DNA from: CAVQGZ01 sp963712175
GTDB taxonomy: Bacteria > Actinomycetota > Actinomycetes > Jiangellales > Jiangellaceae
Direction of reading: 5' to 3'
NCBI GenBank assembly: GCA_963712175.1
Contig: CAVQGZ010000004.1
Coordinates: 1-64,000 of the forward strand
DNA: 64,000 bases
Numbering within the stretch: the stretch's first letter is position 1; the number at the start of each line of letters is the position of its first letter. The notes under the pieces were generated by a model. The model was not told where the DNA came from. It saw only the letters and a program-made list of their open reading frames with translations, and did no database searches. Positions 51,841 through 61,846 of the stretch are shown here, one piece after another. The position numbers and the translations under genes were made by a program.

Positions 51841-53283
51841 GTGAAGAGCGTTTCCGAAACCCTCGGACCCACCCGCGTCAAGCTGTCGGTGGAGGTGCCG
51901 TTCGCCGAGCTCCAGCCGAACCTGGACGAGGCGTACAAGCGAATCGCGGCACAGGTGAACGTCCCGGGCTTCCGCAAGGGCAAGGTCCCGGCGCGCATCA
52001 TCGACCAGCGGTTCGGGCGGGGCGCTGTCCTCGAGGAGGCCATCAATGAGGCCCTCCCGGGCCTGTACTCCCAGGCAGTCGACGAAGCCGAGCTCAGCAC
52101 CCTGGGTTCGCCCGACGTCGAGATCACCGAGCTCGAGGACGGTGACAAGCTGACGTTCACGGCCGAGGTCGACGTCCGTCCCGAGATCGAGCTGCCGGCG
52201 TGGGAGGGCGTGGCTCTGACGGTCGACGACATAGAGGTCGACGAGGAGAAGGTGGCCGAGCAGCTCGAGCAGCTTCGCCAGCGCTTCGGGACTCTCGTGC
52301 CCGTCGAGCGCGCCGCCGCCGAAGGCGACCACGTCACGATCGACCTGGCCGCGCGCGACGAGGATGGGGAGCTGATCGAGAACGGGCAGGCGACGGGGCT
52401 CAGCTACGAGATCGGGTCGGGGACGATGGTGGAGGGCCTTGACGAGGCCGTCACGGGTCTGTCCGCCGGCGAGACGAAGACGTTCACCACCACCCTGCAG
52501 GGTGGCGAGGAGGGTGTCGAGGCCGAGGTCGACGTCACCGTCACCGCAGTCAAGGAGCAGGAGCTGCCCGAGCTCGACGACGAGTTCGCGCTGCTTGCCA
52601 GCGAGTTCGACACGCTGGATGAGCTGCGCGAGGACGTCCGTGAGCAGCTGGTCCGAGCGGGGCGGCTCACGCAGGCCTTGGACGCTCGTGACAAGGCCCT
52701 GGAGCACCTCCTCGAGTCGGTCGAGGTCCCGGTGCCCGAGGGCCTGATCGCGGCACAGATCGAGGACCACTTCGCCGACGGGCACGGTGACGACGACCAC
52801 CGCACCGAGGTCGAGGAGCAGGCCATCCGGTCCCTCAAGGCCCAGCTGATCCTGGACGAGGTCGTCAAGGCCACCGAGGTCCAGGTCTCGCAGGAGGAGC
52901 TGACCGAGTACCTCATCCAGCGGGCGCAGCAGTCCGGGGTGAGCCCGCAGGACTTCGCCGATCAGATGGTGCGAGCCGGCAACGTGAACGCCGTCGTGGC
53001 CGACGTCGCCCGCGGCAAGGCGCTCGCGCTGATGGTCGAGAAGGCCACGGTCACCGACGAGTCAGGCAACTCCGTGGAGCTGGCCCGACTGCAGGAGGAC
53101 GGCACGATCGCGGACGAGGGCGAGAGCGAGGAAGGCGAGGCCGACGCCGTTGCGGCGCCGCCGGCTGGTGTCGAGTTCGCCGAGGTCGTCGACACAGCGG
53201 ACGAGGAGCCCGCCCCTCAGCCGAGCGCGGACGACTCCCTCGACGGTGCGCCGACGGCGAACACGGACAAGGTCGAGGAGTAG
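51841..53283 (+). CDS. tig: trigger factor
   Basis: A 480-residue ribosome-associated chaperone and peptidyl-prolyl isomerase. The ribosome-docking loop is GFRKGKVPARII (about 44-55), the FKBP-like PPIase domain spans about 150-240 (GDHVTIDLAARDEDG), then the helical arms. The last about 60 residues form an acidic, Ala/Pro-rich tail longer than in E. coli, as common in actinobacteria. Start GTG at 51841, with AGGAG 11 bases upstream; an in-frame extension running back through tRNA-Pro is not real. First gene of the tig-clpP1-clpP2-clpX cluster. Confidence 0.95.
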   Translation: MKSVSETLGPTRVKLSVEVPFAELQPNLDEAYKRIAAQVNVPGFRKGKVPARIIDQRFGRGAVLEEAINEALPGLYSQAVDEAELSTLGSPDVEITELEDGDKLTFTAEVDVRPEIELPAWEGVALTVDDIEVDEEKVAEQLEQLRQRFGTLVPVERAAAEGDHVTIDLAARDEDGELIENGQATGLSYEIGSGTMVEGLDEAVTGLSAGETKTFTTTLQGGEEGVEAEVDVTVTAVKEQELPELDDEFALLASEFDTLDELREDVREQLVRAGRLTQALDARDKALEHLLESVEVPVPEGLIAAQIEDHFADGHGDDDHRTEVEEQAIRSLKAQLILDEVVKATEVQVSQEELTEYLIQRAQQSGVSPQDFADQMVRAGNVNAVVADVARGKALALMVEKATVTDESGNSVELARLQEDGTIADEGESEEGEADAVAAPPAGVEFAEVVDTADEEPAPQPSADDSLDGAPTANTDKVEE

Positions 53284-53354
53284 TCGCGCACGGTCGGTGG
53301 TTAGGGTCGTCGAGCACGATGTGACGAGAGCGACCGGCCGATCGGAGAGCCTGC

Positions 53355-53957
53355 ATGACAACTCAGATGCGAGCGCCTGCGCCGCAGCAGTCCGGCTTTG
53401 ACGACAACGTCTACCAGCGCCTGCTGCGTGAGCGGATCATCTTTCTCGGCTCCGAGGTGCGAGACGAGAACGCCAACGCCATCTGCGCGCAGATGCTGCT
53501 GCTGGCGGCCGAGGACCCGGACAAGGACATCTACCTCTACATCAACTCACCGGGCGGCTCGGTGACGGCCGGCATGGCGATCTACGACACCATGCAGTTC
53601 GTCGGCAACGACGTCTCGACGGTGGCGACCGGCTTGGCCGCGTCCATGGGGCAGTTCCTGCTCGCTGCGGGCGCGCCCGGCAAGCGCTTCGCTCTGCCGC
53701 ACTCGCGGATCATGATGCACCAGCCGTCCGGCGGCCTCGGTGGCTCGGCCAGCGACATCAAGATCCAGGCCGAGCAGATGCTGTTCATCAAGAAGCAGAT
53801 GGCCGAGCTGATCGCCCAGCACACCGGCCAGACCGTCGAGCAGATCGAGAAGGACTCCGACCGCGACCGCTGGTTCACTGCCGAGCAGGCCAAGGAGTAC
53901 GGGTTCGTCGACCACGTCGTGCGTACCGCGACGCAGGTCGGCGAGGGCACCAACTAG
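53355..53957 (+). CDS. clpP1: ATP-dependent Clp protease proteolytic subunit ClpP1
   Basis: A 200-residue serine peptidase. Catalytic Ser in GLAASMGQFLL, His in MMHQPSGG, Asp in KDSDRDRWF. Actinobacterial ClpP1 and ClpP2 assemble as a mixed double heptamer that needs both subunits for activity, fed by ClpX or ClpC. Followed by clpP2 after 16 bases, so co-transcribed. Confidence 0.96.
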   Translation: MTTQMRAPAPQQSGFDDNVYQRLLRERIIFLGSEVRDENANAICAQMLLLAAEDPDKDIYLYINSPGGSVTAGMAIYDTMQFVGNDVSTVATGLAASMGQFLLAAGAPGKRFALPHSRIMMHQPSGGLGGSASDIKIQAEQMLFIKKQMAELIAQHTGQTVEQIEKDSDRDRWFTAEQAKEYGFVDHVVRTATQVGEGTN

Positions 53958-53973
53958 AGCCAGGGAGAACGCA

Positions 53974-54579
53974 ATGAACTACATCATCCCGCAGTGGGAA
54001 GAGCGGACCTCCTACGGCTTCCGCCGCATCGACCCGTACGCGAAGCTGTTCGAGGAGCGCATCATCTTTCTCGGCACGCCGATCAGCGACGACGTCGCCA
54101 ACGCGGTCATGTCGCAGCTGATCTGCCTGGAGTCGATGGACCCCGACCGCGACATCGAGATCTACATCAACTCACCGGGCGGCTCGTTCACTGCGCTGAC
54201 GGCCATCTACGACACGATGCAGTACGTCAAGCCGGACGTGCGGACGGTCTGCATGGGCCAGGCCGCCTCGGCGGCCGCCGTGCTGCTCGCCGCGGGTGCG
54301 CCCGGCAAGCGGATCGCGCTGCCGAACGCCCGCATCCTCATCCACCAGCCCTACTCCGAGAGCGGGTACGGGCAGGCGTCCGACCTGGAGATCCAGGCCA
54401 ACGAGATCCTGCGGATGCGCTCCATGCTCGAGGAGATGCTGGCCCTGCACTCCAACCACACGGTCGAGCAGGTTCGCGAGGACATCGAGCGCGACAAGAT
54501 CCTGACGGCGCACCAGGCTGTCGAGTACGGGCTGGTCGACTCGGTCATCGAGTCGCGCAAGTCCAGTACCGCCGCCTGA
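53974..54579 (+). CDS. clpP2: ATP-dependent Clp protease proteolytic subunit ClpP2
   Basis: A 201-residue second ClpP. Catalytic Ser in GQAASAAAVLL, His in LIHQPYSES, Asp in EDIERDKIL. The N-terminal RIDPYAKLFEERIIFLG is the usual ClpP start. It pairs with ClpP1; in mycobacteria the ATPase docks on the ClpP2 ring. clpX follows after 140 bases. Confidence 0.96.
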   Translation: MNYIIPQWEERTSYGFRRIDPYAKLFEERIIFLGTPISDDVANAVMSQLICLESMDPDRDIEIYINSPGGSFTALTAIYDTMQYVKPDVRTVCMGQAASAAAVLLAAGAPGKRIALPNARILIHQPYSESGYGQASDLEIQANEILRMRSMLEEMLALHSNHTVEQVREDIERDKILTAHQAVEYGLVDSVIESRKSSTAA

Positions 54580-54719
54580 GATCTGTGGCGCGCACGTAGG
54601 AGACACGCCGACCCCCTCGCAAGGATGCCGATGCCATTCGGCGCGAGCCGGGGTACCGTGCGAAGTCGCCGCGCTGCCCGTGCGGCATCCGTGGTACGTC
54701 GTGTCGAAGGGGGCGCCGG

Positions 54720-56010
54720 GTGGCACGTATCGGAGAGAGCGGCGACCTGCTCAAGTGCTCGTTCTGTGGCAAGAGCCAGAAGCAGGTCAAGAAGCTCATC
54801 GCCGGCCCCGGTGTCTACATCTGCGACGAGTGCATCGATCTGTGCAACGAGATCATCGAAGAAGAGCTGCATGAGACGAGCGACGCCACCCCTGACCGAC
54901 TGCCGAAGCCGGCGGAGATCTACGAGTTCCTTCAGGAGTACGTGATCGGGCAGGACGCCGCCAAGAAGGCGCTGTCGGTTGCCGTCTACAACCACTACAA
55001 GCGCGTGCGCTCCGAGCAGAACGTCACCGGCAAGGCCAAGGACGAGATGGTCGAGCTGGCCAAGTCCAACATCCTGCTCATCGGCCCGACCGGGTGTGGC
55101 AAGACCTACCTGGCCCAGACGCTGGCGAAGATGCTGAACGTCCCCTTCGCCATCGCCGACGCCACCGCCCTGACCGAGGCCGGCTATGTGGGCGAAGACG
55201 TCGAGAACATCCTGCTCAAGCTCATCCAGGCTGCTGACTACGACGTCAAGAAGGCCGAGATCGGCATCATCTACATCGACGAGATCGACAAGGTGTCGCG
55301 CAAGAGCGAGAACCCGTCGATCACTCGCGACGTCTCCGGTGAGGGAGTGCAGCAGGCGCTTCTGAAGATCCTGGAAGGGACGTCAGGCAAGTGTGCCGCC
55401 CCAGGGTGGGCGCAAGCACCCGCACCAGGAGTTCATCCAGATCGACACCACCAACGTCCTGTTCATCGTCGGTGGCGCGTTCGCTGGTCTCGACCAGATC
55501 ATCGAGCAGCGCGTCGGGCGCAAGGGTCTCGGCTTCGGCGCTGAGGTCCGAGGCAAGGCTGAGCGCGACGAGTCCGACTTCTACTCCCAGGTGATGCCCG
55601 AAGACCTGCTGAAGTTCGGGCTCATCCCGGAGTTCATCGGGCGGCTGCCGGTCATCACCACGGTGAGTCCGCTTGACCGTGCTGCGCTGGTCGAGATCCT
55701 CACCGAGCCACGCAACGCATTGGTGAAGCAGTACCAGCGCCTGTTCGAGATGGACGGCGTCGAGCTGGAGTTCGCCGACGACGCCGTGGACGCTATCGCC
55801 GACATGGCGATGCTGCGCGGCACCGGCGCTCGCGGCCTGCGGGCCATCATGGAAGAAGTGCTGCTGCACGTCATGTATGAGGTGCCGAGCCGCGAGGACG
55901 TCGAGAAGGTCGTCATCACCGGCGACGTCGTGAACCGCAACGTGCTGCCGACGATCGTCCCGCGCGAGAAGGAGAGTCCGCGCAAGCGGCGCGCACCGAA
56001 GTCCGCGTAG
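54720..56010 (+). CDS. clpX: ClpX ATPase, interrupted by a one-base shift
   Basis: The AAA+ unfoldase that feeds ClpP1P2. The first frame (from GTG 54720, GAAGGGGG upstream) carries the zinc-binding domain (LLKCSFCGKSQKQ, CDECIDLCNEI), Walker A GPTGCGKT and Walker B IIYIDEIDK. After LKILEGT the sequence reads SGKCAAPGW; the family reads on as PPQGGRKHPHQEF, which lies in the +1 frame from about 55393 and continues intact to the end (sensor region and C-terminal domain). One extra base in 55380-55398 explains it. Because ClpX is normally essential in actinobacteria, a sequencing or assembly error is the likely cause. Confidence 0.93.
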
Positions 56011-56041
56011 CGCCCGGTCGGCCCTACCAAGCCGGCGTGCC

Positions 56042-58636
56042 TCAGCCGGTCGGTTCGGGTACCACCACGTCCACGGTGAGCGTCCCGTCACCGTCGGCTA
56101 CGAAGTCGAAGTCGCCCACGACCCGCCCGGCTGCGCGCAGGTCGGACGCTGCCGCCCGGGCCCGGCTGACCTCGGCCTCGGGACCGCGCACGACGGCCGA
56201 GGCCAGCTCGGAGCGCATCGACATCTTGCGCTCGCTCTTCACCTTGCGCAGCGCCGACAGTGTCACGGAGGCGGCCGCGAGCACGTCCGGATCCCCCTGG
56301 TGCTCGGCGGCGCGCACCTCGTCGACGCTCGGCCAGCTCGCCCGGTGGACGGAGCCTGCCTGCCACCACGACCACACCTCTTCTGACGCGAAGGGCAGGA
56401 AGGGCGCGAACAGCCGCAGCTGCACCGACAGGGCCAGCGCGAGCGCGCCGTGGGCCGAGGCGGCCTCGGCCTCGCCGCGTCCGCCGTACGCACGCTCCTT
56501 GACCAGCTCCAGGTAGTCGTCGCAGAACGTCCAGAAGAACGTCTCCGTCGCCTCGAGGGCTCGCGTGTAGTCGTAGGCCTCGAAGGCCGTGGTGGCGCGC
56601 TCGACCACCTCGGCCAACGACGCGAGCATGGCCTGGTCCAGCGGGTTGGTGATCGCCGCGGGGTCGCCGACCGCGGTGGCACCGTTGCCGAGCACGAACT
56701 TCGAGGCGTTGAGGATCTTGATGGCCAGCCGGCGGCCGATCTTCATCTGGCCGACGTCGAACGCGGTGTCGGTGCCGGGACGGCCGCTGGCGGCCCAGTA
56801 CCGAACGGCGTCCGAGCCGTGGTCGGTCAGCAGCCCCATCGGCGTGACGACGTTGCCCTTGGACTTCGACATCTTCTTGCGGTCGGGGTCGAGAATCCAG
56901 CCGCTGATCGCGGCGTCGCTCCACGGCAGCGCATCGAACTCCAGGTGGGCGCGGACGACGGAGGAGAACAGCCAGGTGCGGATGATCTCGTGGGCCTGCG
57001 GACGCAGGTCCATCGGGTAGACGCGTTCGAAGAGGTCGGGGTCGCGCTCCCAGCCGCCGGCGATCTGCGGGCTCAGCGACGACGTGGCCCAGGTGTCCAT
57101 GACGTCGGGGTCACCGATGAACCCGCCCGGCACGCCGCGCTGGTCCTCGGAGTAGCCGGGTGGGGCGTCGGCCTGCGGGTCTACCGGCAGTGCCGCCTCG
57201 TCCGGGGCGATCGGGTCGTCGAAGAGCGGGTTGCCGTCGGCGTCGAGCTGGTACCACAGCGGGATCGGCACGCCGAAGAATCGTTGCCGGCTGATCAGCC
57301 AGTCGCCGTTGAGCCCGCCCACCCACGACTCGTAGCGGTGCCGCATGTAGTCCGGGTGCCAGTCCAGCTCGGTGCCGCGAGCGAGCAGCTCCTCGCGCAG
57401 CGTGTCCTCGCGTCCACCGTTGGTGATGTACCACTGGCGCGTGGTGACGATCTCGAGCGGCTTGTCGCCCTTCTCGTAGAACTTCACCGGGTGCTTGATG
57501 GGCTTCGGGTCGCCCTCGGTGTGCCCGCCGTCGGTGAGCAGCGTGGCAATCGACTGCTTCGCGCTGTGTGGGGTCTTGCCGGCGAGCTCGGCGTAGGCGG
57601 CGCGGCCGGTGTCGGTGGTGATCCAGTCGGGGGTCTCGCGGGCCAGACGCCCGTCCCACCCGATGATCGGACGGGTCGGCAGCGACAGCTCTCGCCACCA
57701 GGTCACGTCGGTCACGTCGCCGAAGGTGCAGATCATGGCGATGCCCGAGCCCTTGTCCGGCTCCGCGAGCCGATGCGCCAGCACCGGAAGGTCCACGTCG
57801 AACAGCGGCGAGCGGACGGTCGAGCCGAACAGGGGTTGGTAGCGCTCGTCGTCCGGGTGCGCGACCAGCGCCACGCACGCCGGGATGAGCTCGGGGCGGG
57901 TTGTCTCGATCCAGACCGGTGCCTGCTGGTCATCCGGGTCGTTGGCGTTGACCTGGTAGAAGGCGACGCGATGGTAGGCGCTGGCCTGCTCGCGGTCCTC
58001 GAGCTCGGCCTGCGCGACGGCCGTGCGGAACGTGACGTCCCAGAGTGTCGGCGCCTCGGCCTGGTAGGCCTCGCCGCGGGCAAGGTTGCGCAGGAAGGCG
58101 CGCTGGCTCGTGGCCCGCGACCCCTCGTCGATGGTCTGGTAGGTGTGGCGCCAGTCGATGGAGAGGCCCAGCCGGCGCCAGAGCTCCTCGAAGGCCAACT
58201 CGTCGTCCTCGGTCAGCTGCTCGCACAGCTCGACGAACCGCTTGCGGGAGACGGGCAGCTGCTGGGCGGGCTTGTCCGACGGCTTGTCCGGCAGCGCCTG
58301 GTCGGGGTCGTAGGGCTGGGAGGGGTCGCAACGCACGCCGAAGTAGTTCTGGACGCGACGCTCGGTCGGCAGGCCGTTGTCGTCCCAGCCCATCGGGTAG
58401 AAGACCTCGTAGCCGCGCATCCGCTTGTAGCGGGCGATCAGGTCGGTGTGGGTGTAGCTGAAGACGTGGCCGACGTGCAGCGAGCCCGACACGGTGGGTG
58501 GGGGAGTGTCGATGGAGTAGACCTGCTCGCGGGGGGCCGAACGGTCGAAGTGGTACGTCCCCTGATCCGCCCACGCCGCCGTCCAGCGGGCCTCGAGGCC
58601 TTCGAGACCGGGCTTGTCGGGCACGTTCGGCTGCAT
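56042..58636 (-). CDS. valS: valyl-tRNA synthetase
   Basis: An 864-residue class I aminoacyl-tRNA synthetase charging tRNA-Val. The HIGH motif is GSLHVGHVFSY near residue 57, and KMSKS is DRKKMSKSKGN near 585. The CP1 editing domain lies between them, followed by the anticodon-binding domain. The C-terminal coiled coil is short. Length fits the compact actinobacterial form. Convergent with clpX and divergent from the MFS gene over 55 bases. Confidence 0.96.
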   Translation of the reverse strand: MQPNVPDKPGLEGLEARWTAAWADQGTYHFDRSAPREQVYSIDTPPPTVSGSLHVGHVFSYTHTDLIARYKRMRGYEVFYPMGWDDNGLPTERRVQNYFGVRCDPSQPYDPDQALPDKPSDKPAQQLPVSRKRFVELCEQLTEDDELAFEELWRRLGLSIDWRHTYQTIDEGSRATSQRAFLRNLARGEAYQAEAPTLWDVTFRTAVAQAELEDREQASAYHRVAFYQVNANDPDDQQAPVWIETTRPELIPACVALVAHPDDERYQPLFGSTVRSPLFDVDLPVLAHRLAEPDKGSGIAMICTFGDVTDVTWWRELSLPTRPIIGWDGRLARETPDWITTDTGRAAYAELAGKTPHSAKQSIATLLTDGGHTEGDPKPIKHPVKFYEKGDKPLEIVTTRQWYITNGGREDTLREELLARGTELDWHPDYMRHRYESWVGGLNGDWLISRQRFFGVPIPLWYQLDADGNPLFDDPIAPDEAALPVDPQADAPPGYSEDQRGVPGGFIGDPDVMDTWATSSLSPQIAGGWERDPDLFERVYPMDLRPQAHEIIRTWLFSSVVRAHLEFDALPWSDAAISGWILDPDRKKMSKSKGNVVTPMGLLTDHGSDAVRYWAASGRPGTDTAFDVGQMKIGRRLAIKILNASKFVLGNGATAVGDPAAITNPLDQAMLASLAEVVERATTAFEAYDYTRALEATETFFWTFCDDYLELVKERAYGGRGEAEAASAHGALALALSVQLRLFAPFLPFASEEVWSWWQAGSVHRASWPSVDEVRAAEHQGDPDVLAAASVTLSALRKVKSERKMSMRSELASAVVRGPEAEVSRARAAASDLRAAGRVVGDFDFVADGDGTLTVDVVVPEPTG

Positions 58637-58691
58637 GGGCGCCGATTCTAGGCCTCCGGAACACCAGGTCAGTCAGGCGTAGCCTGCGACG

Positions 58692-59993
58692 ATGTCATCC
58701 GTCGGGACGCCTCGTGCCGACATCTCCTCGACGCGCTCAGTCCAGCGCCGCACCCTCGCCGTGCTGGCGGGTTCGGTGGCGCTCGGGGGCGTCGGGATCG
58801 GCGGTGCCGCCACTGCCGGCGGCCTGCTGGTGGCCGAGGTCGCTGGCACCGACAGCGCGGCTGGGCTTGCACAGACCCTGGTCGTGCTCGGCGGCGCGAT
58901 GCTGGCCGTCCCGCTGGCACGGGTCAGCGCCGGACGTGGCCGGCGCAGGGGCCTGTCCGCCGGCTACTCGCTGGCTCTGCTCGGCGCTGTCCTGGTCGTC
59001 GCCGGCGCCGGGGCCTCGTCGGTGCTGCTGTTGCTTGTCGGGATGGCGCTGCTGGGCGGTGCCATGGCGGCGGGGCTGCAGGCGCGCTTCGCAGCGACCG
59101 ACCTGTCCAGCGCGACCCGCGTCGGGCGAGATCTGTCGCTCGTGGTCTGGATGACGGCCGTCGGTGCGATCGTCGGGCCGAACCTTGCTGATCCAGCCGC
59201 AGCCTCGGCACGGGCGCTGGGGCTCCCGCCGCTGTCGGGGATGTTCCTGTGGGCCGGGTTGGGCTTCGCGCTCGCGACAGGGCTGCTGCTCGTCGGGCTG
59301 CGTCCGGACCCGCTGCTGCTGGCACGCCGCCGAGCGAGCGCCGGCGAGCCGTCCGATCGTCCCCGGCCAGGCATGGCAGAGACGTTCCGAGCCGTGTTCG
59401 CCGTGCCGGCCGCAAGGCTGGCGTTCGCCGCTCTCGTGCTGGCCAACGCAACCATGATCGGGCTGATGGTCATGACTCCGTTGCACCTGAATGACCGTGG
59501 CGCGTCGCTACGGATCGTCGGGGTCGTCATCAGCGTCCACGTCGCGGGCATGTATCTGCTCTCACCCCTGGTCGGTGCGCTCGCCGACGCGATCGGACGC
59601 GAGCGCGTGATCGGGATCGGTGCGCTCGCCATCGCCACGTGCGGGGTGGTCGTCGCGAGCGCCCCCACCAGCACAGTGACGGTGGCCGGCGCCTTGTTCA
59701 TGCTCGGGCTCGGCTGGTCGGGCTGCATGGTCGCAGGGTCGGCGTTGCTGACAGCGGCCATCCCAGTCGCTCTGCGGCCCAGCGCCCAGGGCGTGACCGA
59801 CCTGTCCATGGGGCTCGGCGGGGCCGCTGCCAGCGCCCTGGCCGGCGTCGTGTTCGGGGTCTGGTCGTACGCCGTTCTCGGTGTCGCCGTTGCCGTCATC
59901 ATCGCCCCACTCACGCTCGCAGCCGTGACGAGGCCCAGGCCGCCCCAGCAGAAGCAGGTCGGCTGGGACGGAGCCGTCGGTGACGGTCCCTAG
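58692..59993 (+). CDS. MFS transporter
   Basis: A 433-residue major facilitator with about 12 hydrophobic helices. The loop 2-3 motif is weak (RVSAGRGRRRG near residue 75), while the cytoplasmic loop RRRASAGEPSDRPRPG separates the halves. The loop 8-9 ALADAIGRERVIGIG resembles motif A of the second half (G-x-x-x-D-x-x-G-R). Drug or metabolite export is likely, but no substrate can be assigned. It overlaps the upstream in-frame option for folC. Confidence 0.85.
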   Translation: MSSVGTPRADISSTRSVQRRTLAVLAGSVALGGVGIGGAATAGGLLVAEVAGTDSAAGLAQTLVVLGGAMLAVPLARVSAGRGRRRGLSAGYSLALLGAVLVVAGAGASSVLLLLVGMALLGGAMAAGLQARFAATDLSSATRVGRDLSLVVWMTAVGAIVGPNLADPAAASARALGLPPLSGMFLWAGLGFALATGLLLVGLRPDPLLLARRRASAGEPSDRPRPGMAETFRAVFAVPAARLAFAALVLANATMIGLMVMTPLHLNDRGASLRIVGVVISVHVAGMYLLSPLVGALADAIGRERVIGIGALAIATCGVVVASAPTSTVTVAGALFMLGLGWSGCMVAGSALLTAAIPVALRPSAQGVTDLSMGLGGAAASALAGVVFGVWSYAVLGVAVAVIIAPLTLAAVTRPRPPQQKQVGWDGAVGDGP

Positions 59994-60003
59994 ACTCACG
60001 AGC

Positions 60004-61365
60004 ATGGTCACGACGAGCGCGCCGGACGCCGAGGCGGAACAGCGGCGCTACGTCGAGGTCCAGGCAGCCCTGTTGTCGCGGTGGCCGGAGAGCAGGCTCG
60101 AGCCGTCGCTGGAGCGCATCGCCGCCCTCGTGGACCTGCTGGGCAGCCCGCAGACCGCGTACCCGGTCGTGCACATCGCGGGCACGAACGGCAAGTCGTC
60201 CACCGCCCGCATGGTCGAGTCCGTGCTGCGCGCCTTCGGGCTGCGGACCGGTCTGGTGACGAGCCCGCACCTCGTGGACGTGCGCGAGCGCATCCTCATC
60301 GACGGCGATCCCATCAGCGCGGAGCGGTTCGTCGAGGTCTACGACGACATCGAGCCCTACCTCGCCCTCGTGGACGCGCAGTTCCCCGATACACCGCTGT
60401 CGTACTTCGAGGTTCTCACCGCCATGTCCTTCGCCGCCTTCGCCGATGCGCCGGTCGGCGTCGGCGTTGTCGAGACCGGCATGGGTGGTGCCTGGGACGC
60501 CACCAACGTCGCCGACGCAGCGGTGGCGGTGATCACCCCGATCGACATCGACCACACCGAGTACCTCGGCCCCGACATCGACACGATCGCCGGGGAGAAG
60601 GCGGGCATCATCAAGCCAGGTGCGGTGGCCGTCATCGCTCAGCAACGCCTGGCCGCCGCCGAGGTGCTGCTGCAGCGCAGCGCCGACGTCGGGGCGAGCG
60701 TGCTTCGCGAGGGGCTCGAGTTCGGAGTTCGTCACCGCGAGATCGCGGTCGGCGGGCAGATGCTGGCGCTGCAGACCCGAGCTGGGGTCTACGACGAGAT
60801 CTTCCTGCCGCTGCACGGCGTTCACCAGGCGCACAACGCCTCGCTCGCCCTGGCCGCCGTCGAGGTGTTCTTCGGGGCGGGCGACCGGATGATCGACGCC
60901 GAAGTCGTCCGCGAGGGCTTCGCCGCCGTCACGTCCCCCGGGCGGATGGAGATCGTCCGGTCAGGGCCGACGGTCATGCTCGACGCCGCGCACAACCCGC
61001 ACGGGGCCCAGGCGCTGGCGGCTGCCCTCGCCGAGGAGTTCACCTTCGACGCCCTCGTGGGCGTCGTCGGGGTTCTCGCCGACAAGGATGCCGCGGGGCT
61101 GCTGGGCGCCCTCGAGCCGGTGCTGGACAAGGTCGTCGTCACTGAGGCCAGCACGCCCCGCGTGATGGCGGTGGACGACCTCGCCGCCATCGCAGTCGAG
61201 GTGTTCGGCGAGGACCGCGTCCTGATCGCGCCGACGCTGCCGGACGCGATCGACACCGCGATCGCGGAGGTCGACGACCCGAACGCCACCGGCGGGACCG
61301 GCGTTCTCGTCACGGGCTCGGTCATCACAGCAGGCCAAGCGCGCCAGCTCCTGGCAGGCTCGTAG
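60004..61365 (+). CDS. folC: folylpolyglutamate synthase / dihydrofolate synthase
   Basis: A 453-residue Mur-ligase-type enzyme adding glutamate to dihydropteroate or tetrahydrofolate. ATP loop IAGTNGKSSTARM, TSPHLVDVRERI, ETGMGGAWDATN, and the central DHTEYLG; C-terminal MLDAAHNPHGA. The ATG at 60004 gives a start just after the MFS stop; a GTG at 59980 in the same frame would overlap that gene by 14 bases. Followed by a DUF4233 gene and ndk, the standard actinobacterial order. Confidence 0.94.
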   Translation: MVTTSAPDAEAEQRRYVEVQAALLSRWPESRLEPSLERIAALVDLLGSPQTAYPVVHIAGTNGKSSTARMVESVLRAFGLRTGLVTSPHLVDVRERILIDGDPISAERFVEVYDDIEPYLALVDAQFPDTPLSYFEVLTAMSFAAFADAPVGVGVVETGMGGAWDATNVADAAVAVITPIDIDHTEYLGPDIDTIAGEKAGIIKPGAVAVIAQQRLAAAEVLLQRSADVGASVLREGLEFGVRHREIAVGGQMLALQTRAGVYDEIFLPLHGVHQAHNASLALAAVEVFFGAGDRMIDAEVVREGFAAVTSPGRMEIVRSGPTVMLDAAHNPHGAQALAAALAEEFTFDALVGVVGVLADKDAAGLLGALEPVLDKVVVTEASTPRVMAVDDLAAIAVEVFGEDRVLIAPTLPDAIDTAIAEVDDPNATGGTGVLVTGSVITAGQARQLLAGS

Positions 61366-61367
61366 CC

Positions 61368-61721
61368 GTGCGTGGTCTCGCCTCCGCAGTGCTGGGGCTC
61401 GAAGCGATCGTCCTGCTGCTCGTGGTACCCGTCGCCGTGACGGTGTTCGACGTGGACGCCGCGGTGGGCATCTCTGCGGGCGTGCTGCTCATCGTGGCGT
61501 GCATCATCGCCATCGCCGGTCTCGGCCGTGGGTGGGGCTACCAGCTCGGGTGGGTCGTCCAGGTGCTGGCGATCGGGCTCGGCTTCGTGGTGCCGGCGAT
61601 GTTCGCACTCGGCGGCATCTTCGCGTTGCTGTACTTCTTCGCCCTGCGCATCGCCCGCCAGGTGGAGCTCCAGAACGCCACTCGCGAGGAGCCTCCCGCA
61701 GACCCAGCCTCCTCGTCGTAG
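61368..61721 (+). CDS. DUF4233 membrane protein
   Basis: A 117-residue protein with four transmembrane helices (about 5-25, 28-48, 55-75, 76-95) and a short charged tail. It starts with GTG 2 bases after folC and precedes ndk, where DUF4233 proteins are found throughout actinobacteria. No activity is known. Confidence 0.9.
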   Translation: MRGLASAVLGLEAIVLLLVVPVAVTVFDVDAAVGISAGVLLIVACIIAIAGLGRGWGYQLGWVVQVLAIGLGFVVPAMFALGGIFALLYFFALRIARQVELQNATREEPPADPASSS

Positions 61722-61846
61722 CGTCCGACTCGCTCCGCTGCGTCCGACACGCTCGCGGCAATAGGTCACAATGGATCGGACGCAGCGACTCGGTGCCGGG
61801 TCGCTGCCGTCCCAGCACTGCTGCACCCGCGACCGAGGAGTCACCC

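Noticed and set aside
55378..55398. Programmed frameshifting in clpX.
   Set aside because: The required shift is +1, the local sequence has no slippery run or rare-codon/stop pause, and the residues around the junction are themselves altered. An error is simpler.
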